Shown here in pieces: positions 11,404-21,868 of a stretch of DNA of 54,036 nucleotides; within the stretch, counting starts at the first letter, position 1; each line of letters starts with the position of its first letter. The DNA lies in contig LRSR01012811.1 in assembly GCA_001579985.1 (NCBI GenBank), positions 1 to 54,036 of the forward strand, written 5' to 3'. Source of the stretch: Hypsibius dujardini (lineage: Eukaryota > Tardigrada > Eutardigrada > Parachela > Hypsibiidae). Under the pieces are notes generated by a model, which did not search any database, had not been told where the DNA came from, and saw only the letters and a list, made by a program, of their open reading frames with translations. A program made the translations under genes and the position numbers.

Positions 11404-14400
11404 TCAAGCAACAGCCGCAAACTTTTTGGGTGAAAAGGTCTCGCGCCGGGGTGAGACATCTACATCGACCAGATCAGGGTTCTCGCTCCAGCCGAAGAGG
11501 ATCTCATCCTTCCGCTTTCGTAGCTGTTCACGCACCTCTTTTATCGACACGTTTCCGTCAATCACCTGGGAAACAAAAACAGCAAATAGGGAGTGAGGGA
11601 AATTCAAGTGGACCTGTTCAGCGTGAATGAGGCGCAGAAAAGATGTACTGTACAGTACCATAATCGGTGCCGGAATAGGGAACTTCCCGCTGCAGAGCCA
11701 ATCCTCATAGCGACTGTGCAGTTCACGAAGGTAATCCTGACAAAATTAAATGCATAAATAGTAGCACTTTCCCCATTGTCTCTCCGTCACAACCTTGTCT
11801 GACTGTCCGTCTGTCTGCGCCTTGTGAACGCCTTGTGAATGCCTACGAGACATCTTCCCATCCTGCCAGTGCCTAACTGCCTGTTTGCATTCTTAAAGCC
11901 GATTCCATCATTGATGCACTAACTGACGGCCGTTGAATACTCAACCGAGCTTATAACTGGATGACCCGTAACCGATCCTGTTTGTCCGCTCCGCTGGCCT
12001 GTCAGCGTGCTTCTTCGATTCCTTTACTGCTTGTCCAGCCTGTAGGAGGCTTTGCCTGACTGATAGATTGTCTACTTGCCTATGCACCTCCCTGCTCGTT
12101 AGTCTGCCTACTTGCCTATATACTTGGCCGTCCTTTGGTACACCGGTATTTATCTGTCTAACTAGCTGTCTAACTAGCTGTCTGTCTGTCTGTCTGTCTG
12201 GCTGCCGTTCTGCCTTTCCGTCCATCTGAACAATTACATGAATCTGCGTTTTTCGCCTTTTTGTCTGTGTCTCTTAATCCTTAGCTGGTTGGCTGATCGA
12301 TTGTCTGTCTGTTTGAGAAAGCAATTTCTCGTTTAGCTGCCTGTCGGTTTCAGCACACGCCAGCCTCGCTCACCACAGATATCGACAGTTCCTCCGCTCG
12401 GCCCCGGTGCATAATCCGTTGATGGGCAATCTCCGGATCGGTGCGAATGTACAGAATGAGATCGACTTTGGTGTTCCGCGTCTCAGCGGTCAGGTAGCTC
12501 TGGAACTGCTTCTCGAGGGCGTGATACTCCGACTCGGTCAAGAGACCACTACATAATCACACAAACATCAGCTCGGAGGGACCACACGATGTCGGAATAC
12601 AGCCGCCGAAGTCCAGAGAATCAAACGAGCATACTTTCTTTTGAGATTCTCAACGAAGATGTAGCGCGCACTGTAGAACGACCGCTCGATCATGCTGACC
12701 GGCTTCTCCATGCCCTGATCGTGGAGGTCCAGCATGGTCTCGAGGACGTAATTTTGGAAGGCGAAACTGTTAGCTTTTGGGTCCTTATACATCAGGTCCT
12801 AAGGAAATCACACGGACGTGTCGGGAATAAGCAAGAAATTAGTGGAAACGTTAGTGGAAAATAGACGATGCGCTTGAAGTCGTACCAGGAGATTCTGGCC
12901 GTTTTTGTTCCGCCACAGCTCGATCGGCTCCTCACACACCTGGCGGTAGGGAATACCCAAAACGACCACTGAAATGCTGTTTAGCTTGGTCGTTCGAATG
13001 AAATTGCACTAACTTGGACGCTGGGAAAGGTGGAGAAGTAGTTGAGTAGTTGAGCCTTTCCACTGCCGATATTGCCTTCCACAATTACCTGAAAACAAAA
13101 TACAGCAAAATTCAAATCAGTCAACCCAAAATGGTAGCAAAACTCCAATTGATCAGGCAACCAGGCAATCAAGCTGTTCAGGCACGATCAGGATTCAGAA
13201 AGGGCTAATTTTGGACTGTAAAAGCCAAAAACCGAAAATATCAAAACACCAAGAGTTCAATCCACGCATCATCAAACGATTTCCTGTAACCAGTACAAAA
13301 CAATCAATCAATGGAGCAACAATCAAATAATCGAGACAAAATCGTGTTAATCAATCAATCGATCATACGCGCCTTAAGTAGGCCGAGACACCAGCGCACG
13401 ACTGCGCACAAAATTCATACAATTTATTCGTAACTCACTGTAGAATGCGATGTTTTTGGCCGCTTCGGCGAGTACTCCGCGGGTTTGCAGCCCGTCCGCG
13501 AAGCAAAAGACCTTGCCGCGGACGTTCTCAATGAATTTTCTGATGGCAGCTCCATATTCTTCATCCAGCACGCTACACTGCCACCACCACCCGATGCCGC
13601 GATCAATTTCTTCCTGAAAGCGAGTCGAATTTATTCATCCCGCGGCCAAAGTGGATACAAAGAGAACCGGTGGTATAACACAGCTTTACTAGTAGCAAGT
13701 GTCATTGAATTTACAGTTTACTGAACGATAGTGCGATTGATTGATTGATTGCATCTGAACTTTAAACTCCCGAAACTCCCTGGGTTTCTTCGCTCCGGCC
13801 TTGCAATCTTGTTTTTCCTACTCCTGGAATCATTTTCAATCGGTAAACGTCAACCGTTCTACAAAAACTTGAGGACGAGCACGCCAGAAACATGTCAAAG
13901 CTTCTATATAAGGTTATCGTTGAGATAACGATTGATTGATTGATTCCACGGAAAATTTAAAGTTCCGAAGCTCTCCGACTTTTTACAATCCGGCCTCGCA
14001 GTTGTATTTTGCCAACTACTGACACCATTTTCTATCGATTTGCGTCGAAATTGGTGTAAATATTTGAGGAAAAGCTCGTGAGAACAACACAGCAAAAGTC
14101 AGCGATTTCTATTCAAGATTCCCGTTGATCGATTTATTGCACCGGAACTTTTAAGTTCAGAAACTTCAAAACCTTATCTCACTGTTATGTGTTGTTCCGG
14201 GCTCCGTCTAAAGCTATCATAAAATCTAAGGCCATCGTAGCAAAACAAAACAAAAAGGCCTACGCGTCCTTGATACAACAATGTACTGTCGCGATCATTT
14301 GGTGCTGTGTTGTAGATCCACCGTATATTATGACTGCAGTGAAGGACAGTGTGTGCAGCCATAATATACGGATGGGTCTAAAAAGCAGCACCAATTAGTC

Positions 14401-14563
14401 GAGACAATACAGTAATCGATTGTAATCGCATGTTGCATTGATTGATTGATTGATTGATTGATTGGCCATACCGTACGTACCGGAAAGGGGCTTTGGACGC
14501 TGCCCGGGCCGGAGCGAGCAGAGATCGAACAGCGGACGTCAGGGAATTAGCAACTACTGCCAT
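11404..14563 (-). CDS. TK2: Mitochondrial-type deoxynucleoside kinase (TK2/dNK family)
   Basis: Phosphorylates deoxynucleosides for dNTP salvage; TK2 does so in mitochondria. Eight exons (minus, 5' to 3'): 14481-14563, 13439-13613, 13014-13088, 12886-12939, 12635-12798, 12374-12548, 11659-11736, 11404-11565; phases close, 321 residues. The N-terminus (SLTSAVRSLLAPARAASKAPFR, then Ser/Arg/Lys-rich) is a plausible mitochondrial presequence. Family motifs: P-loop VEGNIGSGKAQLL, EEPIELWRN with the catalytic Glu, LMYKDP, MIERSFYSARYIFVEN (DRS/ERS motif), DLILYIRTDPE, lid-region RGRAEE, and YLRELHSRYEDWL. Odd point: the P-loop Thr/Ser after GSGK is Ala. Exon 2 was fixed by phase: only the frame reading GGGGSVACW links the presequence to the P-loop exon. 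It is convergent with astacin and divergent from EIF5B. Confidence 0.93.
11737..12373 (-). other. Repeat-rich sixth intron of the nucleoside kinase
   Basis: A 637-bp intron made largely of degenerate TGTC/TGCC/CTAG words, with a purer (CTGT)n run at about 12178-12200. No gene seen. Confidence 0.6.
13614..14480 (-). other. Long first intron of the nucleoside kinase
   Basis: An 867-bp intron separating the presequence exon from the next. It contains three related segments at about 13730, 13920 and 14120, each built as gattgattgattgca/ccggaactttaaagttccgaaact..., so it looks like a tandemly reiterated unit of about 190-200 bp. A perfect (TTGA)n run at 14437-14464 adjoins the donor. An inverted pair ccgtatattatg/cataatatacgg lies at about 14321-14373. 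Confidence 0.5.
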
Positions 14564-15286
14564 CGAGGAAAGAACCGAACCGCCGAAGATGAAAAAGAAA
14601 CCAAAACAAATGGGAGATAAATCGTGAAATCCCGTTTGAATTGGTTTGAACGTGAAATCCTATGAACTTATTGCGCATTTGGGGAAAGCGTTGTCCTAAT
14701 ACAAGGGAACACTACGGGTTCGGTGTATAATCCAAGTGGATATCATTGGGCGCTTTCCTAATCAACCATCGATGTCTGTAGCCACACCTCTTATCGAACG
14801 CTTCCGCCAATCAAACACATCTGTAGTTGGAAATAAACGTCATCGTCAGCGTCGCGTTGAGGTCTGGCGCTCGACTGGTGGGTGTGTGGGCACAACCTAA
14901 AAAAGTTAGTTAGAATTTTTTTTTCAAATAGGACCTGTGCTTCGGGGCATCATTAATTGAGTTGGGACGACGATTGTAAAGGAAAAAAAATTAAAATCGT
15001 GCGAACTGGCACGGGAGAGATAGTGGGGGAAGGGACGGGGTGGGCTACGCCCCCACCTCATTATAACATTGATCACAATGATCAGCCACAGCTGTTGCTG
15101 AAGCGAAACGTTTGTGTGTGGTCGATGAAACCACGAACTTCGCGACCCCGTTGAATGAAAATCTCTCTCTTGCGGAAAAAAGCACAACAATCTGACCTAA
15201 AAACAAACGGTGTTCTTCATTTTGCTCATGCGGATTATCCTGACCAGCGTCATTTTTTTCAACGCTCCCGGCAATCTACCGCTTCA
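14564..15286. promoter_or_regulatory. Divergent promoter region, nucleoside kinase / EIF5B
   Basis: 723 bp separate the start codons of two head-to-head genes. It must hold both 5' UTRs and probably a bidirectional promoter. No TATA element or other specific site could be assigned by eye. Confidence 0.5.
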
Positions 15287-17760
15287 ATGGCGACCGACCA
15301 GAAGAAAGTGAGGGGAATTTTTTTTCTTCCCGCGACGTTATCGAGATTTTATGGACTCTTCCGGACCGGATGGCCATGTAACAGCCAGATCAATTCCCAT
15401 GGGGTTTTTGAATGTCATTTTAGGGTAAAAAAGATCGGAAAGCCAACAAGCTGGCGGAATTGGAAGACTTTGATATGGAGGCTGAATTGAACAAAGTCGA
15501 GGAGCCCGCAGTGGATGTGTCCTCGAAAAAGGCTCCAGAATCAAAGGTGTGAATCCGAAGCCCGTTTTTGACGACATTTTCTGATTCCCTGACTTATTTC
15601 AGTCTAAGAATAATCGAAAAGGAAAGGCCGCGAAGCACGACGACTCAGGCGAAGATGAGGAAGGGAAGGACACTGAGGAGGTCTCTGTGGCAGCGCCGCA
15701 GAAAAAGGCCCCGGAATTGAAAGTAAGAATCCGAAGCGCGAGTTTGGTGTCTTTTTCTGATTGCTGGATGTGTTTTAGAATAAAAAAACGCGTAAGGGGA
15801 AGACAGCGGCGCAGGACGACTCGGATGATGAAGACGAAGTGAAGGATGTTGTGGAAATCCCCATGACAGCACCCTCGAAAAAGGCTCCGGAATCCAAAGT
15901 ACGTGTTCAAAGCTTTGCCCTGACGGCTATTCTGGATTATGCTGTTCATTTCAGACTCAAAAACCCGGTAAAAGCAAGAACATAGCGCAGGTCGATTCGG
16001 ACGTGGATGAAAATGAGGAAGACGCAAATGAGCCCGTGGAAGGTTCTCTCGTGCCCAAAAAACCCGCCGATATCAAGGTAAGGAAGTTATTTGCTTAGAA
16101 AGATGATTCGGTAGTTTGATGATCTTTTTTGCTATGTTTAGGGAAAGAAAGGACGCAAGGGCAAGAATGTTGGGCTGGAAGATTCAGACGAGGAGGAGAA
16201 GAAGGTTGAGGAAGTCGAGGCTCCTGTTGTTGTTGAAGCTCCGAAGAAAGCCGAAGTGAAGGTAAGGTTTACTTTTGTTTCTGGCATTTTAGGAAGAGCG
16301 TTACTGAATTTGATCTTGGTAATAGGGGAAGAAAGGACGGAAGGATAAAAACTTCGACCTGGACGACATCGAACGGGAGCTCGCTGAAGTTGCGGCTGGT
16401 GCTCCGCCGGAAAAGAAGCCGGCCGAAATCAAAGCGGAACCGAAAACGAAGGTAAAAAGCTAAGTCATATCGAATTATAATTGTGCTCCAAAAGACTGAA
16501 GTTTTGGGACGAAAGTTTGTCTTGCTTTGTTGATTGGGCGGTGGATCGATCAATTGATTGATTGATGTATTTTCGTAAAATTTTCCCCTAGTTGATCATC
16601 GACAATACTTTGTTTTCTGACAGTGACGCTTTTTATTAGCGGAACGTTTTCTTTATATAGGGAAAGAATGTGGCCTCAAAAGTCGAAGCTGCAGCGGACA
16701 AGTCGGACGTGGAAGAGGACGATGACAGGACTTCCAAGTCGAAGCCGGCCGCCAAAGCTGGAAAAGCTGTAGGAATCCCTTTTGTCCTTGTACATCGCGA
16801 ATGGGAATTCAAATAAAAATTTGCTTCACTTTCAGGCCCCGAAAGTGGCTGTCAAGAAGACAGAAGATACCGGCGCTCCGGTGAAAGCGGCTGTGTCTTC
16901 CGCCAAAGAATCCGACAACGCTGCTGCTGGCACGACGGAAAAGAAGGACGCCCCGGCCAAGAAAAAAACTGCTGCGGAGCTGGCAAAGGATAAGATCCGC
17001 GAGACACTGCGTAAAGAAGCGGAGGAGCGGGAGCGGTTGGAACGCGCGGAGGATGAGCGGATTCGGCTGCTGGAGGAAGCCGACCAGCGGCGTCTGGATG
17101 AGCTGCAGAAGGAGAAGGAGAAGAAAGAGAAGAAAAAGGAGAAGGAAAAGGAGCGCAAGCAGCGTCTGAAGGATGAGGGCAAGCTGCTGACCACGAAGCA
17201 GAAGCAGGATAAGGCGCGCGGTCTGGCCATGCTTGAAGATTTGAAGGCTCGCGGTATTCCACTGCCAGGTGCGGGAGAAAAAGCGACGCGGTCTGGAAAG
17301 AATTTCGGCCCGAAGAAGGCTCAGCCAGCGACGACACCGGACGGCACTGAGAAGTCAGTGGATGAGACGGCCGCTGCGGAAGACGATGGGGCGAAATCGG
17401 AAGTGTCGGAGGAAAGCATCCCCGACGATTGGGATCAGGTTTCCGAGGGGGAGGTGGAAGCAGATGGAAGCCAACTGGTCACGCCAAAACCAGTTTCCAA
17501 GGCTGCTGCCGCTGGACCGGTGATTGAACTGCCGTCCGAGGCGAAAGAGGCGGCAAACGTGCAGAAGCTGGACACATTGCGTTCCCCTGTAGTTTGTGTG
17601 CTTGGGCATGTCGACACGGGAAAGACAAAGATTTTGGATAAGATTCGCCGGACCAATGTTCAGGTAAACGAAAACAGGCATAACACAGTGCACAGAACTC
17701 CAAAGTAAATTTAGACAGACAATCATGCTTAGAGAGACCGGCCGACAGGCAGACGTATAA

Positions 17761-17797
<37 letters not shown>

Positions 17798-20700
17798 TAG
17801 CTAGATAGCCAGGCAGACAGATATTGCAGGAGTCTGCCTATTTTGAAATTGATTTTCCCATCCACAGGATATGGAAGCCGGTGGTATCACACAACAAATT
17901 GGTGCCACCATGATCCCCGCGGACGCGATCCGCACGCAGTGCTCCATGGCGATGGGCTTCCTCGACATGAAGCTACGCTTGCCCGGTCTCCTCATCATCG
18001 ACACGCCCGGCCACGAGTCTTTCTCCAATCTCCGCTCCCGCGGCTCCTCCCTCTGTGATATTGCCATCCTCGTCGTGGACATTATGCACGGCCTAGAGCC
18101 CCAGACCATCGAGTCGCTCAATATGCTGAAGAAACGGCGCACACCCTTCGTGGTGGCCCTCAATAAGATTGATCGCTTATTCGGTTGGAAAGCCATGCCG
18201 AAGGCCGATGTGATGGACGCCATTGCATCACAGACCGCCAACACCAAGCAGGTAATCAGAAGTAGCAGTGTTTAAATTCTTTTATTTTAGATTTTCAGTA
18301 AATCAGCCATTCGCGTTAGATTCCGTAAATTTTACTTTAGTTCAGAACACAAGGAAAAATGATGATACATTTTTAATTCATATCTTGTATTTAAATTAAA
18401 TTATCGGAAATAGGATGTTTTCTTTCGCACTAAATATACTTATGGATATTTACTTACTACACACGTGGTCAGATTGCTGGGTGGCAGAGTTCGAACCACT
18501 CTTTACCTGGGTGGAAGCAAAATTGGGTGGCCCGTTTTTGAGCCAAACATCCAGTATTGTGGTCATGTGTGTATCATCTGAATAATGTTCATTTTTATTG
18601 AGTCCTGCGGTGTTAAGATTTTGTTCGAAGTGTGCAAGAGCTCGGAAGATATTTTCCTTGGCAGGAATAAGTGATTTTTTTAATAATTTTTACATTATTG
18701 TTTGGGGAATGTATTTTGAAAATCAATTTAACTAACAACTATTGAGATGAATACATTTTAAGCTTGTTTGTGGATATGCGCCAATGTATTGCATACAACT
18801 GGTGTCTTGCACAGGAATTCCGCGACCGGAGCCAGAAGATTATCGTGGAATTCGCCGAGCAAGGCACAAACGCTGCGCTGTTTCGGGAGAACCCTGACGA
18901 GACGTTCGGCGATGAGTCCTTCATTTCGATGGTGCCGACGTCGGCGGTCAGCGGCGACGGAATGGGAAATTTGATGGCCTATTTGGTGGATGTGTCCCAG
19001 CGGATGTTGACGAAACGGCTGACCTTCACCAAGGACCTCTCGTGTACGGTGCTGGAAGTGAAAGAGCTGACGGGCCTGGGCACGACCATCGACGTGATCC
19101 TGACGAATGGTACGCTACACGAGGGGGATACTATCGTGGTGGCGGGATTCGAGGGGCCGATTGTGACGCAGATTAAGGGTTTGTTGATGCCGCAGCCGCT
19201 ACGAGAAATGCGTGTCAAGGTGAGTTTGTCCGTTTGTCTTACTCTTTGTCTGCCTGTCTGTTTGCATGTCCATCTGTCTTGCTACATGTCTGCTTATCTC
19301 TTTGTCTGCATGCCTGCCTGCTTATATGTACATCTTGTCATCCTACTTGTCTGTGACTATTGTCTGTCTGTCTGTCTTGTTTGTCTGTCTATGTTGGCGT
19401 GAAATTCTCTACCTGTCTGTCGAATTTTAGTTTTCGCGATTAGTTGCCTGTGTGATGCATCTACCTCTGTTGCTTGTCTGTTTGCTGCAGTTGCAACGCA
19501 TCTTGTCTGACTGCAACACATCTTGTCTGTCTGCGATTCCATCAGTTTTGTATATCTGTTGGAAGACTTGAATGCCTCGGTATTTGTCTGGTTTCTTGTC
19601 TCTGCGCTTATGTTTTCAGCGTCTCTTGTGCGTGTCTAGCGTTAACTCATGTGTCTGCAAACATGTAGATGATTCCATGTTTCTTTGTTTGCTTACTTTT
19701 TTGCCTCTTTAATTGTCTGCTTGCCTGTTTTTTCACCTTTCTGTCTCCTCTGTGTTTCTGCCTGCCAACTTTTGGGTTTGTCTCTGCGCTGGTCTGTCTT
19801 TCATGTCTTATCCTGCCTGTTGACTTTTTACTGATTTTCTGATGACTTTATGTGCTTGCTGTAGAATCCCTACGAGAAGTACAAGAAGGTGGACGGAGCT
19901 CAGGGCATTAAAATTCTCGCCAAGGATCTGGAATCTTGTCTGGCCGGGTTGCCCCTGCTGGTGGCAAACACACCAGACGAACAAGAGCGCTGCAAGGTTT
20001 GTTTCTTGCTTCTGTTTCTTCCTCGTGGGGCGTCATGACTAAAATTATGTGCTTGTTGAACAATTTGTAGGAGGCCACTGAGCTGGAACTGGCAGCCGCT
20101 CTCAAGTCGATGAACTACCAACGGGAAGACCGCGGTGTCTACGTTCAGGCCTCCACCCTCGGCTCCCTTGAGGCTCTGCTGGAATTCCTCCGGACTTCCA
20201 AGATTCCTGTACGTTTATGTGGATACCTTTTTTTATTCGGAAAATGAAAATTTTCGTTTTTAAAAAAAAGTTATTCTTTCGGCTTTACAGTATTCTGGCG
20301 TGAACATCGGGCCGGTCCACAAGAAGGATGTCCGCAACGCGTCGACCATGTTGGAGCACGAAACGCAATACGCCGTCATTCTCGCATTCGACGTGAAGGT
20401 GGAACGGGAAGCCCAGCAGCTGGCTGACGAACTGGGCGTCCGCATTTTCGCCGCCGACATCATCTACCACTTGTTTGATCGCTTCACAGCCTATCAGGAC
20501 GAATTAAAGGCGCAACGACGAGAAGAGAACAAACACGTAAGAGACATTCAGTTTTGGTTGCTAGTTGAATTTTAATTTGTCTCCTTACTGACTGGTCACT
20601 GTGATCTGTCTGTCGCCTACCTAAATGCTTGTATGCATATCATCTTTACTTCCTTGGGCTGCTTGTAAGATTCATCTCCCATTGTGACTGACTGGTCGTT

Positions 20701-21350
20701 ATCTGTCGACTGATTTAGCTGTCTATGTGTTTGTCTTGTCTGTCTCACTGCTCGTCTGCCTTTCTAACTATCTGTCTGCCAAGCTGCCTGTCTGTCTGTC
20801 TGTCTGTCTGCTTGTCTGCCTGTCTATGCAAATGTCTCTGTCTTTTTGCGCTTCTGTACTTCTTTCCTTTGCCTGCATGACTTCGTTTTTCTTTGTCTGG
20901 CTGGATATGCTCTTATTGGCATTGTTTTTCCTCTCCTTTCCTCAGCTGGCCATCTTCCCCTGCAAGCTCAAAATCCTTCCCCAATTCGTCTTCAACTCAC
21001 GTGACCCCATCGTGGTCGGCGTCGTCGTCGAGGCCGGCATCCTTAAGGTCGGCACGCCGCTATGCGTGCCCACCAAGGAGTTTGTCGACATTGGTGTCGT
21101 CTCCAGCATCGAGCTCAACCACAAACCCCTGGAGATGGCCAAAAAGGGCCAGGAGGTCTGCATCAAGATCGAGCCGGATCCGGGATCAGCGCCGAAACTC
21201 CTCGGCCGGCACTTTGAGATTGAGGACGTGATGGTGAGCCGGATCAGTCGCGCGTCCATCGACTGCTGTAAGGACTACTTCCGCGACGATCTCGGCAAGC
21301 CCGAGTGGCAATTGATGGTGGAGCTGAAGAAGGCTTTTAGTATCTTTTAA
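15287..21350 (+). CDS. EIF5B: Translation initiation factor eIF5B (IF2-type GTPase)
   Basis: Ribosome-dependent GTPase that promotes 60S/40S subunit joining in the cytosol. Fifteen exons: 15287-15307, 15424-15546, 15603-15722, 15779-15898, 15955-16077, 16142-16261, 16326-16451, 16661-16768, 16836-17663, 17868-18251, 18815-19219, 19865-19996, 20071-20208, 20291-20536, 20946-21350. Every junction is phase 0; product 1132 residues (human about 1220). The N-terminal third is charged and built from repeated exons of about 40 codons, then a Lys/Glu coiled-coil stretch. G-domain motifs are complete: GHVDTGKT (about residue 544), [11 protein letters not shown] (about 607), NKID, and TSAVSGDG. Domains II-IV follow, with [18 protein letters not shown] and [10 protein letters not shown]; the end [14 protein letters not shown] matches the family C-terminus. 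The 7-codon first exon (MATDQKK) is the least certain part. Confidence 0.97.
15424..16451 (+). repeat. Tandem exon-intron repeat units in EIF5B
   Basis: Exons 2-7 are 123, 120, 120, 123, 120 and 126 bp, all phase 0, and encode variants of one unit. It starts with xKKxRKGK, has an acidic DDSxxDE centre and ends APxKKAPExK. Introns 2, 3 and 4 are each exactly 56 bp; introns 2 and 3 share the words AATCCGAAGC and TTTTCTGATT. Introns 5 and 6 are each 64 bp. This shows serial duplication of a 176-184 bp exon-plus-intron module. Confidence 0.8.
16540..16565. repeat. (GATT)n tract in EIF5B intron 7
   Basis: Short run of the second tetranucleotide family (ATCA/TGAT) in the 209-bp intron 16452-16660, the only long intron among the N-terminal repeat exons. 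Confidence 0.6.
17760..17800. repeat. (CAGA)n microsatellite in EIF5B intron 9
   Basis: Pure ACAG run in the 204-bp intron separating the GTPase P-loop exon from the switch-I exon. Confidence 0.85.
18458..18573. mobile_element. MITE-like element, copy 1, in EIF5B intron 10
   Basis: A 116-bp block begins TACACACGTGGTCA and ends TGGTCATGTGTGTA, near-perfect inverted ends, with GGGTGGCAGAGTTCGAACCA just inside. The same ends and interior words occur in a 318-bp element at 40034-40351, so this is a dispersed short family without coding capacity. Confidence 0.7.
19220..19864. repeat. Degenerate (TGTC)n intron 11 of EIF5B
   Basis: The whole 645-bp intron is made of degenerate TCTG/TGCC/TTTG words. 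No other feature is visible. Confidence 0.7.
20537..20945. repeat. Degenerate (TGTC)n intron 14 of EIF5B
   Basis: A 409-bp intron of the same kind, with the purest TGTC run at about 20785-20825. Confidence 0.7.
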
Positions 21351-21868
21351 CTTACAGCGAACGTTTTCTTGAAGAGTTTTAACTTTGTGGGTGATTTTTT
21401 TGGGTGGTTGCATGATTCGTATGAGAGGGTAATTCTGGGAGAGTCCTCTATCATGTCTCGTAGAGTTTCTGAATGGAAAGTGGAAACTGGGTCGTGAAGG
21501 ATGATTTAAAAGAGATCCTCCGAAAAGCGCAAATTCTGCCTCAATGACGTGCTGTTCTGTCCTCTTATTTGACGGCGTTTCCGGACACGACTTTGATGAT
21601 TAGGAAATCCGACGTCCCTGAAAGTGTTGTATGGGCGGATTTTGGGGAATGCCCTCCAACGGAATGGAAGAATGCTAATCGGCTCTAGTCAACTCGAGCG
21701 ATCAGTTGATTGATTGACTTTTTAGGAATTTAATCAAAATCCCAACTTTCATTTAAATAACATTCCTCGGGCGGTGCTTGACTTGCTCGATTGATTTATC
21801 AGTCTGAAAAAGTGAAGTAGGAAATAGGCAAAGTCGAAATTCAGGACATGGGTCGTCGACCGCACAGG
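21351..21868. other. Convergent spacer EIF5B / SUPT3H
   Basis: 518 bp between the two stop codons, holding both 3' UTRs. A short gattgattga word lies at about 21706-21717. No gene or clear canonical poly(A) hexamer was identified. Confidence 0.5.

Noticed and set aside
12902-12985. Longer version of the kinase EEP exon starting at a CAG at about 12972
   Set aside because: It would leave the reading frame unmatched to the P-loop exon; the acceptor at 12940-12941 gives phase 0 and the family spacing.
13374-13571. Minus-strand frame reading DEEYGAAIRKFIENVRGKV as a separate protein
   Set aside because: It looks protein-like, but its phase fits neither neighbouring exon. The overlapping frame joins the presequence exon and the P-loop exon perfectly, so this one is a shadow.
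14957-15154. Open frame just upstream of EIF5B as an additional first exon
   Set aside because: It does not end in a donor that joins in phase to the K-rich exons, and it lies in the divergent promoter region.
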